Source: Herpetosiphon geysericola (GTDB lineage: Bacteria > Chloroflexota > Chloroflexia > Chloroflexales > Herpetosiphonaceae). Taken from it: a DNA stretch of 64,000 bases. The number at the start of each line of letters is the position of its first letter. Positions within the stretch are counted from its first letter, which is position 1. The notes below the pieces were generated by a model. That model was not told the DNA's origin and did not search any database. It saw only the letters and a list, made by a program, of their open reading frames with translations. Positions 24,628-32,540 of the stretch are shown here, piece by piece. Both the position numbers and the translations under genes were made by a program. The stretch spans positions 482,935-546,934 of the forward strand of contig NZ_LGKP01000022.1 in NCBI RefSeq assembly GCF_001306135.1, in the 5' to 3' direction.

Positions 24628-27261
24628 TTATTGCTGCTCAATTGGAGCTTGGGCGTGGGCGGTAGCAATCGCAAATGAGAAGGTGCTGCCAACCCCAACT
24701 TTGCTATCAACCCACAAATCGCCATCGTGCAAATCGACCAAGCGGCGGGTAATTGACAGCCCCAAGCCCGACCCCAAAATGCCTCTGGCGCTGGCATGCA
24801 CTTGCTGAAACTCTTGGAAGAGTTTGCCCAAGGCGTCTGCATCCATGCCAATGCCTGTATCTTGGACGCTAATCACAATCCAATCACCGGGCAAAAGATA
24901 GTGCGAGCCAATTGGTGTGGCTTCGTGCACAATTCGTCTGGTTGCACGCACCACAATTTGGCCGCGATCGGTAAATTTTACCGCATTTGAAATCAGGTTA
25001 ATCACGATCTGACGTAAACGAGTTGGGTCAACGTCCATCGGCGGCAAGTCGGGTGCAATGTCGATGCGCATGGTGACGGGCTTGGAATTAAGCCCGTGCA
25101 TAATATCGACAGCCGATTGCACGACTGGCAGCACGGCGGTTGCTTCGCGGTGCAAGGCAAATTTGCCAGCTTCGATCCGCGCCATATCCAAAATATCGTT
25201 GATCAGATCGAGCAAATAGCGCCCGTTTTTGTTGATTGTTTCTAGGTCTTCGCGCTGTTCTTCGACGATGACTGGCGAAAGTTCATCGATCAGCACGGTT
25301 GAGAAGCCAATAATTGCATTCAACGGCGTGCGTAATTCGTGCGAAATGCTGGCCAAAAACTGCGATTTCAGGCGATCAGCTGCTTGAGCACGGTCGAGGG
25401 CTTCGCGCAACTCGCCAGTTCGTTGGGCTACCAAATCTTCCAAGTTTTGGAATGAGAAGGCGTTTTCAATCGTCAAGCCAACCATGTCAGCAAAGTTGAG
25501 CAACAAGGCTGCATCTTGAATTGTGACCATCCGACCTTGCTCGTAGTAATCGGCGGAAATCAGGCCCAGCACTTTTTCACGGCCAAGAATTGGCGCTTGC
25601 ACATACGAATCGCCGCCAGAAATAAATTGCTTGGACTGAATCACTTGCGGGTGTTGCCATGGATTATCGACAATCACCGCTTGGCGCGATTTGATCACGC
25701 TGGCTTCGATCGTGTCGCTTTCAATCGTGATTGGGTCAGAGAGCGCCGAGCGCATAAAATCGGATTCTAATTCGTAATTATTTGGCCCAAACGAGGCCGC
25801 CACAACTTCAATCAGATCATCGCGCAGCAAATAGAGCACAGCCCGATCAAAGCCTAAGCGTTGACATAATAATTGAGGGATGTGATCAAGCACTGTATTT
25901 AACGAACGCAAGCGTTTTAATTCGTTGCTGGTTTCGTTGATTGCCGCCATTTGTTGGGCATTAACTTCCAAGGCATCGACTTTTTCGCGCAAGGCCGTGC
26001 TCATCTGATTAAACGAAAGGCTGAGGCGACCAATTTCGTCGTTGCCATGGACGACCAATTGTTGATCAAGCTGGCCTGAGGCGATGCGTTGGGCTCCAAC
26101 CTCAAGCTCGCGTAATGGTCGGATGATCGTGCGCGCCAAGCCTGTGGCCAAAATAATGATCAAGCCTGAGGCAATCAGCAATACGGCCAAGAAATTGCGG
26201 CGTAATTGCTGTTGCTCGCGCTCGATGGCCAAACTTGCATCGCGAGCAGGGCTAATCACATCGTCGATCGGTAGCACCAAGGCCACCACCCAGCCAACCG
26301 TGCGCATTGGCGAGTAGGCCAAATAGCGGTCGCCGCCATCGAGTTGCAAGCGGGTTACACCAGGCAAATTATTGCGAATATTCTCGCGCAACGAGGCAAA
26401 ATTTGGATCGTCACTCTCAAACAGATTTTGCTTTTGAAAGGTTTCATCCCAGCGCGTGTTGCCAGCCTCAAGCTCTGGCCGAATTAAAATATTGCCATCG
26501 TGATCCATCACAAAGGCGTAGCCCGAGGTGCCAGCATCGATCCGCAGCACATCGGATTGAATCGTAGTGAGTAGCAAATCCATGCCAATGACGCCAATTA
26601 ATTGCTCATTGACCTTAACTGGTGCCGAGACGGTGATATTAAGTTGATTAGTGACTGCATCAACATACGTACCAACCCATGTTGGGCCGTTGGCAGATTC
26701 GGCGGCCTGATACCATGGACGTTTGCGCGCATCGAAGCCATCGGGCAAAACGCTGATCACCCGCACATCATCAAGCACCATCACGCCTTCCTTGGTGGCC
26801 AAATAGCCCAAGGAAATTAATGGGTTCAGATTGACATTGCTTTGCAGTGCGCCAGTGATTTGGCGGGCGCGGGCTACGGTGAGCCGTAGTTGATCGGGGG
26901 GAATCAAGGTCGGGCCGCTGCCAGCCAGCCAAAACGGATCGGGCCTGGTATCCGCCAGCCGATCGAGTGGGCGGCTAAAGGCCTGCTGGGTGATGTTGAC
27001 CATGGTTTGGACTTGGCGTTGCACACTCAACAAAGCCTGGTCATATAACTCGGCTTTATCGATTGCCCGACTCATGAGCATATTTTCTGCTTGGAGTAAA
27101 AGGGTGTTTTCGCTTTGCTTGACTGCTGCCGAGCGGGCTTGGGAGATGCCATTCAGGCTCAACCAACCAACAATAATCAGCGCTGGCAGCGAGACTCCTA
27201 ATGCCAGCAACAAAACCCGCGCTTGAACCCCAAAACGGACATTTCGTGGTTGTGATGTCAT
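24628..27261 (-). CDS. Membrane histidine kinase: Cache-HAMP-GAF-HisKA-HATPase
   Basis: 877 residues. TM1 at about 16-38, a large extracytoplasmic dCache-like sensor (about 45-340; MVLDDVRVISVLPDGFDARKRPWYQAA is typical), TM2 at about 357-377 followed by HAMP (IIRPLRELEVGAQRIASGQLD), a GAF domain (about 440-590), coiled coil, HisKA ([15 protein letters not shown]) and HATPase_c. It should sense a small extracellular ligand and signal to the adjacent receiver-kinase. First gene of the two-gene operon. The ribosome site before its ATG is weak. Confidence 0.92.
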   Translation of the reverse strand: MTSQPRNVRFGVQARVLLLALGVSLPALIIVGWLSLNGISQARSAAVKQSENTLLLQAENMLMSRAIDKAELYDQALLSVQRQVQTMVNITQQAFSRPLDRLADTRPDPFWLAGSGPTLIPPDQLRLTVARARQITGALQSNVNLNPLISLGYLATKEGVMVLDDVRVISVLPDGFDARKRPWYQAAESANGPTWVGTYVDAVTNQLNITVSAPVKVNEQLIGVIGMDLLLTTIQSDVLRIDAGTSGYAFVMDHDGNILIRPELEAGNTRWDETFQKQNLFESDDPNFASLRENIRNNLPGVTRLQLDGGDRYLAYSPMRTVGWVVALVLPIDDVISPARDASLAIEREQQQLRRNFLAVLLIASGLIIILATGLARTIIRPLRELEVGAQRIASGQLDQQLVVHGNDEIGRLSLSFNQMSTALREKVDALEVNAQQMAAINETSNELKRLRSLNTVLDHIPQLLCQRLGFDRAVLYLLRDDLIEVVAASFGPNNYELESDFMRSALSDPITIESDTIEASVIKSRQAVIVDNPWQHPQVIQSKQFISGGDSYVQAPILGREKVLGLISADYYEQGRMVTIQDAALLLNFADMVGLTIENAFSFQNLEDLVAQRTGELREALDRAQAADRLKSQFLASISHELRTPLNAIIGFSTVLIDELSPVIVEEQREDLETINKNGRYLLDLINDILDMARIEAGKFALHREATAVLPVVQSAVDIMHGLNSKPVTMRIDIAPDLPPMDVDPTRLRQIVINLISNAVKFTDRGQIVVRATRRIVHEATPIGSHYLLPGDWIVISVQDTGIGMDADALGKLFQEFQQVHASARGILGSGLGLSITRRLVDLHDGDLWVDSKVGVGSTFSFAIATAHAQAPIEQQ

Positions 27262-27336
27262 AGGCCAACGCCCCGTGTATTGCTGGAAGTAGAGTCAGAT
27301 CTGTAGGTATTTTTGGTGGCCTTAGTGTAGCATAAA

Positions 27337-27780
27337 ATGCTCGATTGGTGGATGGATGTTTTGATCCACGAAGGCCACGAAGGCTGTTTTTTGATCCACG
27401 AAGGCCACGAAGCGCACAAAACACGAAACCACGAAGCACGCGAAGCGCGCGAAGGGAGCAGGACTATAGGTGATCGGCTGGTGGCTATGGGCTTTGAGTT
27501 TTTGCTTTCTGCCTTTTGATTTTTGATTTGGCCTTCATCCCTCATCCTTCATCCTTTATTTTAGCCACAGATTGGCACAGATTATTAGGATTATGTTCGT
27601 GCCAGTCCAAAACCTATCGCCTGATCTCCGACCCCTCGGCTATTGGCTTTCATCCTTCATCCCTCATCCTTCATATGTTCTATACTCTCTTTTGACTTTT
27701 GCTTTCTGCCTTTTGACTTTGCCTTCATCCCTCATCCTTCATCCTTCATCCTTTCTCTATGTTCTCTGTTCTATGCTCTT
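27337..27780. repeat. Intergenic word-repeat block A
   Basis: The 587-bp gap before the symporter gene has no convincing gene. It is made of short-period direct repeats: ATCCACGAAGGCCACGAAG units, CACAGATT units, CATCCTTCATCC units in several runs, and TTTTGACTTTTGCTTTCTG units. The same words recur in blocks B to E. Confidence 0.85.
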
Positions 27781-27848
27781 TGTGATTTTTGCCTTTTGAC
27801 TTTCCTGTATACTTTAAGCTGATTCTCTGGTGCTTTGGGAGGCATTGC

Positions 27849-29024
27849 ATGAGCGAACACCAGTCGGAGCAAGCGCTTGACGTGGATAATCCGGTCACGC
27901 TTTCATTATTGCAACGCAATCGTTGGTTGCGGCGCTTGATGAAAGTGGGCTTTGTGGTAGTGGGCCTGTTCTTCTTTATTTTGGCGTTGCGCTTGTTGAG
28001 CAAAGGTGCAGGCGGCTTGGGGCCGTTTCTCACCAAAACGTTGGGGATTGAAAATGCGCTCAATACGTTGGGCTTTGGCTGGCTGTTTGCCTATGGTGTG
28101 CTGAGTGGCTCGCCAGTGGCGGGGATTGCGCTTTCGTTTCTCGACAGCAAAGTCATCGATCCGCTGCAAGCCTTTACCATGATTACTGGTTCGCGGCTTG
28201 GCGCATCGTTTATTGTGTTGGTGATTGGCTTCATCTACTTTTTGCGGGGCCGAGAAAAAGCCGCCTCGCTCTCGATTGGCGTGCTGGCGCTGAGCGTCAC
28301 TGCCACCACCTACGTTCCTGCCTTGGCGATTGGCTATTGGCTGTTGACTGATAGCGGCCTCGACCAAGTGCGAATTGCCTTGCCTTCAGCAATTTTCGAT
28401 TTTGTTGAGCAGGTGTTTGACCCGATTGTGGCGTGGCTGTTGCGCACAATTGATACTGGAATTATCAATATTTTTGGGGCAACTCCAGCCTCTAGTGGTG
28501 TACTGCCTGCAACCAGCGTGATAATCTTTATTATTGGGGTTGGCACGCTACTATTTGCGTTTAGCCTTTTGGATAAAGCGTTGCCGCAAGTTGATGCTGA
28601 ACATAATGCCTTTGGCCGAATTGGCGGCTTGATTTATCGGCCTTGGGCGATGTTTTTGCTGGGCGCGTTTGTAACCTCGTTGACCTTATCGGTTTCTGTA
28701 TCGCTCTCAATTTTGGTGCCACTTTCGGCGCGCGGTTTTATTCGCCGCGAAAATACCTTGCCTTACATTATGGGCGCCAACATCACCACCTTTATTGATA
28801 CCCTGGTGGCCTCATTGTTGATCAAAGATCCATTTGCTTTTACAGTGGTGCTGGCCGAAATTATCAGCATTAGTGTGATCTCATTAATTATTCTGCTGTT
28901 CCTCTATCGCCCGTATGAGCGGTTAATTCTGCGCTTGCTTGATCGGGTGGTCAACGACACGCCCATGTTGGTGACATTTATGGTGGTGATGGTCGTGACT
29001 CCGATTCTGCTGTTATTTATCTAG
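27849..29024 (+). CDS. Na+/phosphate symporter-like membrane protein
   Basis: 391 residues, about 9-10 TM segments, with two copies of the Na/Pi-cotransporter style segment: GVLSGSPVAGIALSFLDS in the first half and TSLTLSVSVSLSILVPLSARG plus MGANITTFIDTLVASLL in the second, matching the paired inverted repeats of the NptA/SLC34 family. The likely substrate is phosphate or another anion, by family only. GGGAGG fixes the ATG at 27849. A UspA gene follows 8 bp downstream, suggesting an operon. Confidence 0.82.
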   Translation: MSEHQSEQALDVDNPVTLSLLQRNRWLRRLMKVGFVVVGLFFFILALRLLSKGAGGLGPFLTKTLGIENALNTLGFGWLFAYGVLSGSPVAGIALSFLDSKVIDPLQAFTMITGSRLGASFIVLVIGFIYFLRGREKAASLSIGVLALSVTATTYVPALAIGYWLLTDSGLDQVRIALPSAIFDFVEQVFDPIVAWLLRTIDTGIINIFGATPASSGVLPATSVIIFIIGVGTLLFAFSLLDKALPQVDAEHNAFGRIGGLIYRPWAMFLLGAFVTSLTLSVSVSLSILVPLSARGFIRRENTLPYIMGANITTFIDTLVASLLIKDPFAFTVVLAEIISISVISLIILLFLYRPYERLILRLLDRVVNDTPMLVTFMVVMVVTPILLLFI

Positions 29025-29032
29025 GATCAACT

Positions 29033-29863
29033 ATGAAGCCTTTTAATTTGATGATTTACCTTGATGGCTCTTCGGCGGCGCGACGCATGGTGGCCTATCT
29101 TGCCCCCTTGGCCCGCCAATCCCACGTCAAAACCACTTTTTTGGTCGATGAAGCGCATCAAGACGAAGCCGAAATGTATTTTTTCAACGCTGAGCAACTG
29201 TTGCAAAGCGACCATGCGCCAACCAGAACTATGCGCGGCGCAACCCCAGAACGGGCGATTGTGCTTGAAACCCGCGCCAGCCAGCCCGATTTGGTGGCTT
29301 TTGGGCCGTTGCGCAAAGAGGGCTGGCGGCGCTGGCTTGGCCAATCGGCAATTGGCTCGTTGGCGCGGCGCTTAACTTGCTCGATGTTGTTGATGCAAGG
29401 TCGCCCTAATGAACTGCGTCGCGCATTGGTCTGCGCCGCAGGAGGGCCAGCAACCTTGCACGATGCCCAAATGACGGCCTCGATTATCGGGCCGCTTGGT
29501 GGCCAGGTCACGATTTTGCACATTGTTTCGCAATTGTCGCTGACCTACAAGCCCGAGGAGCGCGACCCTGAGCGTTTGGCCGATTTGGTGATGGAAAAAC
29601 AGGGCGAGGTTGCGCGCAACATTGCTGCCGCCAAAACGATTTTGACCGAGCGCGGCGTGGCGACCAGCGTGCGGATTCGCGCGGGCATGGTGCTCGAAGA
29701 AATTCAAGCAGAGCTTAAAACTGGTGGCTACGATCTGTTGGTGATTGGCGCTCATCGCGCGCGCACGCCACTTGATCGGGTGTTGCTTGAAGATGTTAGT
29801 GCTGAGATCTTGTTTAATAGCCCAATTCCTGTTTTACTTGTACAAAATACCAGCGATTTCTAA
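29033..29863 (+). CDS. Tandem UspA-domain universal stress protein
   Basis: 276 residues, two Usp domains. The C-terminal copy (about 125-275) is best preserved, with the ATP-binding style ending VIGAHRARTPLDRVLLEDVSAEILFNSPIPVLLVQ; the N-terminal copy is degenerate. It follows the symporter by 8 bp and may regulate or stabilise transport. Confidence 0.85.
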   Translation: MKPFNLMIYLDGSSAARRMVAYLAPLARQSHVKTTFLVDEAHQDEAEMYFFNAEQLLQSDHAPTRTMRGATPERAIVLETRASQPDLVAFGPLRKEGWRRWLGQSAIGSLARRLTCSMLLMQGRPNELRRALVCAAGGPATLHDAQMTASIIGPLGGQVTILHIVSQLSLTYKPEERDPERLADLVMEKQGEVARNIAAAKTILTERGVATSVRIRAGMVLEEIQAELKTGGYDLLVIGAHRARTPLDRVLLEDVSAEILFNSPIPVLLVQNTSDF

Positions 29864-29884
29864 ACCACGATCAAGGAGTGTGCC

Positions 29885-30484
29885 ATGGCCGTCTTGCTAC
29901 TCGATAACTACGATTCCTTTACCTATAATTTGTATCAATATTTCTGTGAACTTGGGGCTGAGGTTGTGGTTAAACGCAACGATGAAATCGAGGTCGATGA
30001 CATTCGCACAATGGAATCAATCGACCGGATTGTGATCTCGCCTGGGCCGTGCACGCCAGCGGAAGCGGGCATTAGTGTGCCGCTGATTCGCGAATTGTGT
30101 ATGGAATACCCAATTTTGGGCGTGTGCTTGGGCCATCAATCGATTGGCGCGGCCTTTGGCGGGCGAGTGATTCGTGCGCCGCAATTGCGCCACGGCAAAA
30201 CTTCACCAATTACCCATTTGAATGTTGGGATTTTCGCAGGTGTGCCATCGCCATTCACCGCCACCCGCTATCACTCATTGATTGTCGAAGAAGCCAGCTT
30301 GCCCAGCGACCTTGAGGCAACCGCTTGGAGCGATGATGGCTTGATTATGGGTTTGCGCCACCGTAGCTTACCAATCGAGGGCGTGCAATTCCACCCCGAA
30401 TCGATTATGACTGAGCATGGCAAAGCCTTGCTTGCCAACTTCCTGAGCATTCCCAAGCCCGAATTGGCCGAAGTAAGAGCATAG
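29885..30484 (+). CDS. Glutamine amidotransferase, anthranilate/aminodeoxychorismate synthase component II
   Basis: 199 residues, class-I amidotransferase. Nucleophile Cys81 in GVCLGHQ and the His-Glu pair in [13 protein letters not shown] are present, plus the [13 protein letters not shown] start. It releases ammonia from glutamine for a chorismate-using partner (TrpE or PabB), which is not in the window, so PabA or TrpG cannot be told apart. folC lies about 4 kb away but is not linked. AAGGAG before the ATG. Confidence 0.9.
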   Translation: MAVLLLDNYDSFTYNLYQYFCELGAEVVVKRNDEIEVDDIRTMESIDRIVISPGPCTPAEAGISVPLIRELCMEYPILGVCLGHQSIGAAFGGRVIRAPQLRHGKTSPITHLNVGIFAGVPSPFTATRYHSLIVEEASLPSDLEATAWSDDGLIMGLRHRSLPIEGVQFHPESIMTEHGKALLANFLSIPKPELAEVRA

Positions 30485-30780
30485 AACATAGAGCATAGAA
30501 CATAGTGATCGGGGGTTGGGGTTGGGAATAAATTCCGTGAATCTGTGGCTAAAAACAGCTTCGCGATCTTCGCGTCCTTCGCGGTTCCAAATCGAGTGCC
30601 TAAGGGTCGGGATGTTAGTTTTAACGCAGAGGCGCAGAGAGGGATGAGGCTCTGGGCTCTGGGCTAACAGAAGCTAATCCAAACAATCTGTGCAATCTGT
30701 GGCTAAAAACAGCTTCGCGATCTTCGCGTTTCCGTGCTTCGTGTCCTTCGTGGATCAATAATTAATGTTCGTGGATGTAA
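30485..30780. repeat. Intergenic word-repeat block B
   Basis: The gap between pabA/trpG-like and the TA cassette. It contains a 35-bp exact direct repeat (30541-30575 and 30695-30729, core GGCTAAAAACAGC), CATAGAACATAGAGC units, and GCAGAGGCGCAGAG, TTCGCG and TTCGTGG words. No gene is visible until 30801. Confidence 0.85.
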
Positions 30781-30800
30781 CTTGAACTGAGTTTTGCCCT

Positions 30801-31013
30801 ATGCAACAATTAACCTTAAAACCAGAAGAAGTGCCCGCCAATTTAGCCGAATGGCTGCAAGCCAGCCAACAAACCACTATCTTATTGGCCGTCGAGCTTG
30901 ATGCAGAGGGCTACCTTTCGCTGCAAGCGCTGCCCGAGGTCGATCCGCAGCTTGTGCCTCGGGTACGCAAAGCCATGGCCCAATATGCCGAAACCTTGCG
31001 GAGGCTGCTGTGA
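30801..31013 (+). CDS. Small putative antitoxin of a Doc-type TA cassette
   Basis: 70 residues. No named domain is obvious. A short beta-rich middle (TTILLAVELDAEGYLSLQAL) is followed by a charged C-terminal helix (VPRVRKAMAQYAETLRRLL), a shape seen in antitoxins that mask Doc toxins. Its stop overlaps the GTG of the first toxin (GTGA), and GAGG at its end is that gene's ribosome site. The antitoxin role is inferred from position and coupling. Confidence 0.65.
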   Translation: MQQLTLKPEEVPANLAEWLQASQQTTILLAVELDAEGYLSLQALPEVDPQLVPRVRKAMAQYAETLRRLL

Positions 31014-31408
31014 CCCAGTATCTTGGCCTGACTGATGCTTTTATGTTACAAGCCATGGTTATTCAACATATCGGCGGTATTCATGGCATTACCGAGCAAG
31101 GCTTTGAGAAGCTAGCAACAGCTTTGGCTGTACCGCAACAAACCATGTTTGGCGAAGATCTATATCCTGATACATTTAGCAAAGCTGCTGCGCTGTTCGA
31201 TGCGTTGGTGCATGGTCATTGTTTTAGCGATGGCAACAAACGCACAGCCTTGCTGGCGATGATTGAATTTTTGGCCCGCAACGGCTATGCCTTCAACACA
31301 CCAGACGACGAGAGCCTGTACGATTGGATTTTATTGGTAGCGGCGGAACGCGGCATGGATCGCGAACAGCAGGCTGCGTGGATTGAGCAACGTTGTGAGC
31401 AGTTATGA
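31010..31408 (+). CDS. Doc-family toxin 1
   Basis: 132 residues, Doc (death on curing) class of the Fic superfamily. The active motif is intact: His70-C-F-S-Asp74-G-Asn76-Lys77-Arg78 (HxFxDxNKR), followed by TAL. Doc of phage P1 phosphorylates EF-Tu. GTG start at 31010, 4-bp overlap with the antitoxin, and ATGA overlap with toxin 2. Confidence 0.85.
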   Translation: MTQYLGLTDAFMLQAMVIQHIGGIHGITEQGFEKLATALAVPQQTMFGEDLYPDTFSKAAALFDALVHGHCFSDGNKRTALLAMIEFLARNGYAFNTPDDESLYDWILLVAAERGMDREQQAAWIEQRCEQL

Positions 31409-31821
31409 GCGAAGAAGTCAATGTTCAATATATTACTTTAGAAGAAGCCTTACGCATTCGCGATGCAATTGCTGAAGAACATGGCGAGAGCTTCGATGTT
31501 TTGCGCTTTCAACAATTGCTTTCAGCCTTGGCCACGCCGTTTCAATCGATGTTTGGCGAGGAGCTTTTTCCAAGTTTGTGCGCCAAAGCTGGCATGCTGC
31601 TGGCTGGTTTGGTGCGCAACCACCCATTTTGGGATGGCAACAAACGCATTGCGCTAGCAATAACTGCCCGATTTTTGGCCTTGAACGGCTATGAATTGCA
31701 AGTTGATGCCGCTGAAGCCGACAAATTTACCACCGCCTTGGCCATGCACCGCCAAGATTACGAGACCGCAAGTAGTTGGTTGGCTCAACATTCGCGGCCA
31801 ATTGGCCAAAATCAAGGCTAG
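31405..31821 (+). CDS. Doc-family toxin 2
   Basis: 138 residues, second Doc-like protein in tandem. Motif His73-P-F-W-Asp77-G-Asn79-Lys80-Arg81 is intact. It is clearly diverged from the upstream copy (only the motif region and the MFGE(D/E)L(Y/F)P segment are closely shared). It begins in an ATGA overlap. The sigma gene follows with its own promoter. Confidence 0.85.
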   Translation: MSEEVNVQYITLEEALRIRDAIAEEHGESFDVLRFQQLLSALATPFQSMFGEELFPSLCAKAGMLLAGLVRNHPFWDGNKRIALAITARFLALNGYELQVDAAEADKFTTALAMHRQDYETASSWLAQHSRPIGQNQG

Positions 31822-31837
31822 AAAGCCAAAATGGCTG

Positions 31838-31846
31838 TGGTATAAT
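31838..31846 (+). promoter_or_regulatory. Extended -10 promoter of the ECF sigma gene
   Basis: TGG-TATAAT (TATAAT at 31841-31846) about 53 bp before the ATG at 31899 and directly after the toxin 2 stop. It separates the sigma gene from the TA cassette. Confidence 0.65.
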
Positions 31847-31898
31847 GGGCCACAAGCGCCCACATTTACCCACACAACCATTTAGAAAGAATACCCAA

Positions 31899-32510
31899 AT
31901 GGCAATCGCTGACGATCAACTACAATCAGAGCGAAGTGATGCTGTTTTGTTGGAGGCAATTACCGCCAACAACGATATGCTTGCGCTGCAACAATTGTTT
32001 GATCGTTATCGCCAACAATTGTTCCAGACAGCGTTGGGCATTACCCGCGATCAGCAACTTGCCGAAGAAGTGTTGCAAGATTGTTTCTATCGGTTGTATC
32101 GTCATGCTACAAAGCTCGATGGCAGCATTCCACTTGCCCCATGGCTCTATCGGGTGACGGTCAATTTGTGCTATAGCCGCATCAAGCGCCAACGCCCGTG
32201 GTACGAGCCTTTTCATCAATTGGCCGAGCGTTTGAAGGCCAGTTCGCGTTCTGCACCCGATGTGGTGGCCGAACGCCGCGAGATGCAAGACGTCGTGCGC
32301 CAAACCTTAGAGCGGCTTTCGCCGCAACATCGCGCAGTTTTGGTCTTACATTATTTTCATGATTATTCACTGACGGAGATTGCCGAAATTCTCGAATGCC
32401 CCGAGGGAACGATTAAATCGCGGCTATTTTACGCCCGTAAAATTCTCAAAGAGCAGCTGTATCAGGCTGCGATCGAGGGTGAACCACTGATTGACGGAAT
32501 TTCCTTCTAG
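31899..32510 (+). CDS. ECF-type RNA polymerase sigma factor
   Basis: 203 residues. Region 2 (about 25-95, FDRYRQQLFQTALGITRDQQLAEEVLQDCF and WLYRVTVNLCYSRIKRQR) and region 4 (about 135-190, LSPQHRAVLVLHYFHDYSLTEIAEILECPEGTIKSRLFYARK) are complete. No anti-sigma gene follows; instead a sensor kinase starts 30 bp downstream. The ATG at 31899 fits the region 2 start; upstream in-frame codons lie in the promoter. Confidence 0.9.
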   Translation: MAIADDQLQSERSDAVLLEAITANNDMLALQQLFDRYRQQLFQTALGITRDQQLAEEVLQDCFYRLYRHATKLDGSIPLAPWLYRVTVNLCYSRIKRQRPWYEPFHQLAERLKASSRSAPDVVAERREMQDVVRQTLERLSPQHRAVLVLHYFHDYSLTEIAEILECPEGTIKSRLFYARKILKEQLYQAAIEGEPLIDGISF

Positions 32511-32540
32511 ATAGTAGTTAGTGCCGAGGAAGATTCAACG

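Noticed and set aside
27337..27780. CRISPR-like array in the word-repeat blocks
   Set aside because: Periods are 7-14 bp, units are back to back, and there are no unique spacers.
29372..29755. Long minus-strand frame opposite the UspA gene
   Set aside because: Mirror frame of a clear coding gene, with low-complexity His/Arg composition.
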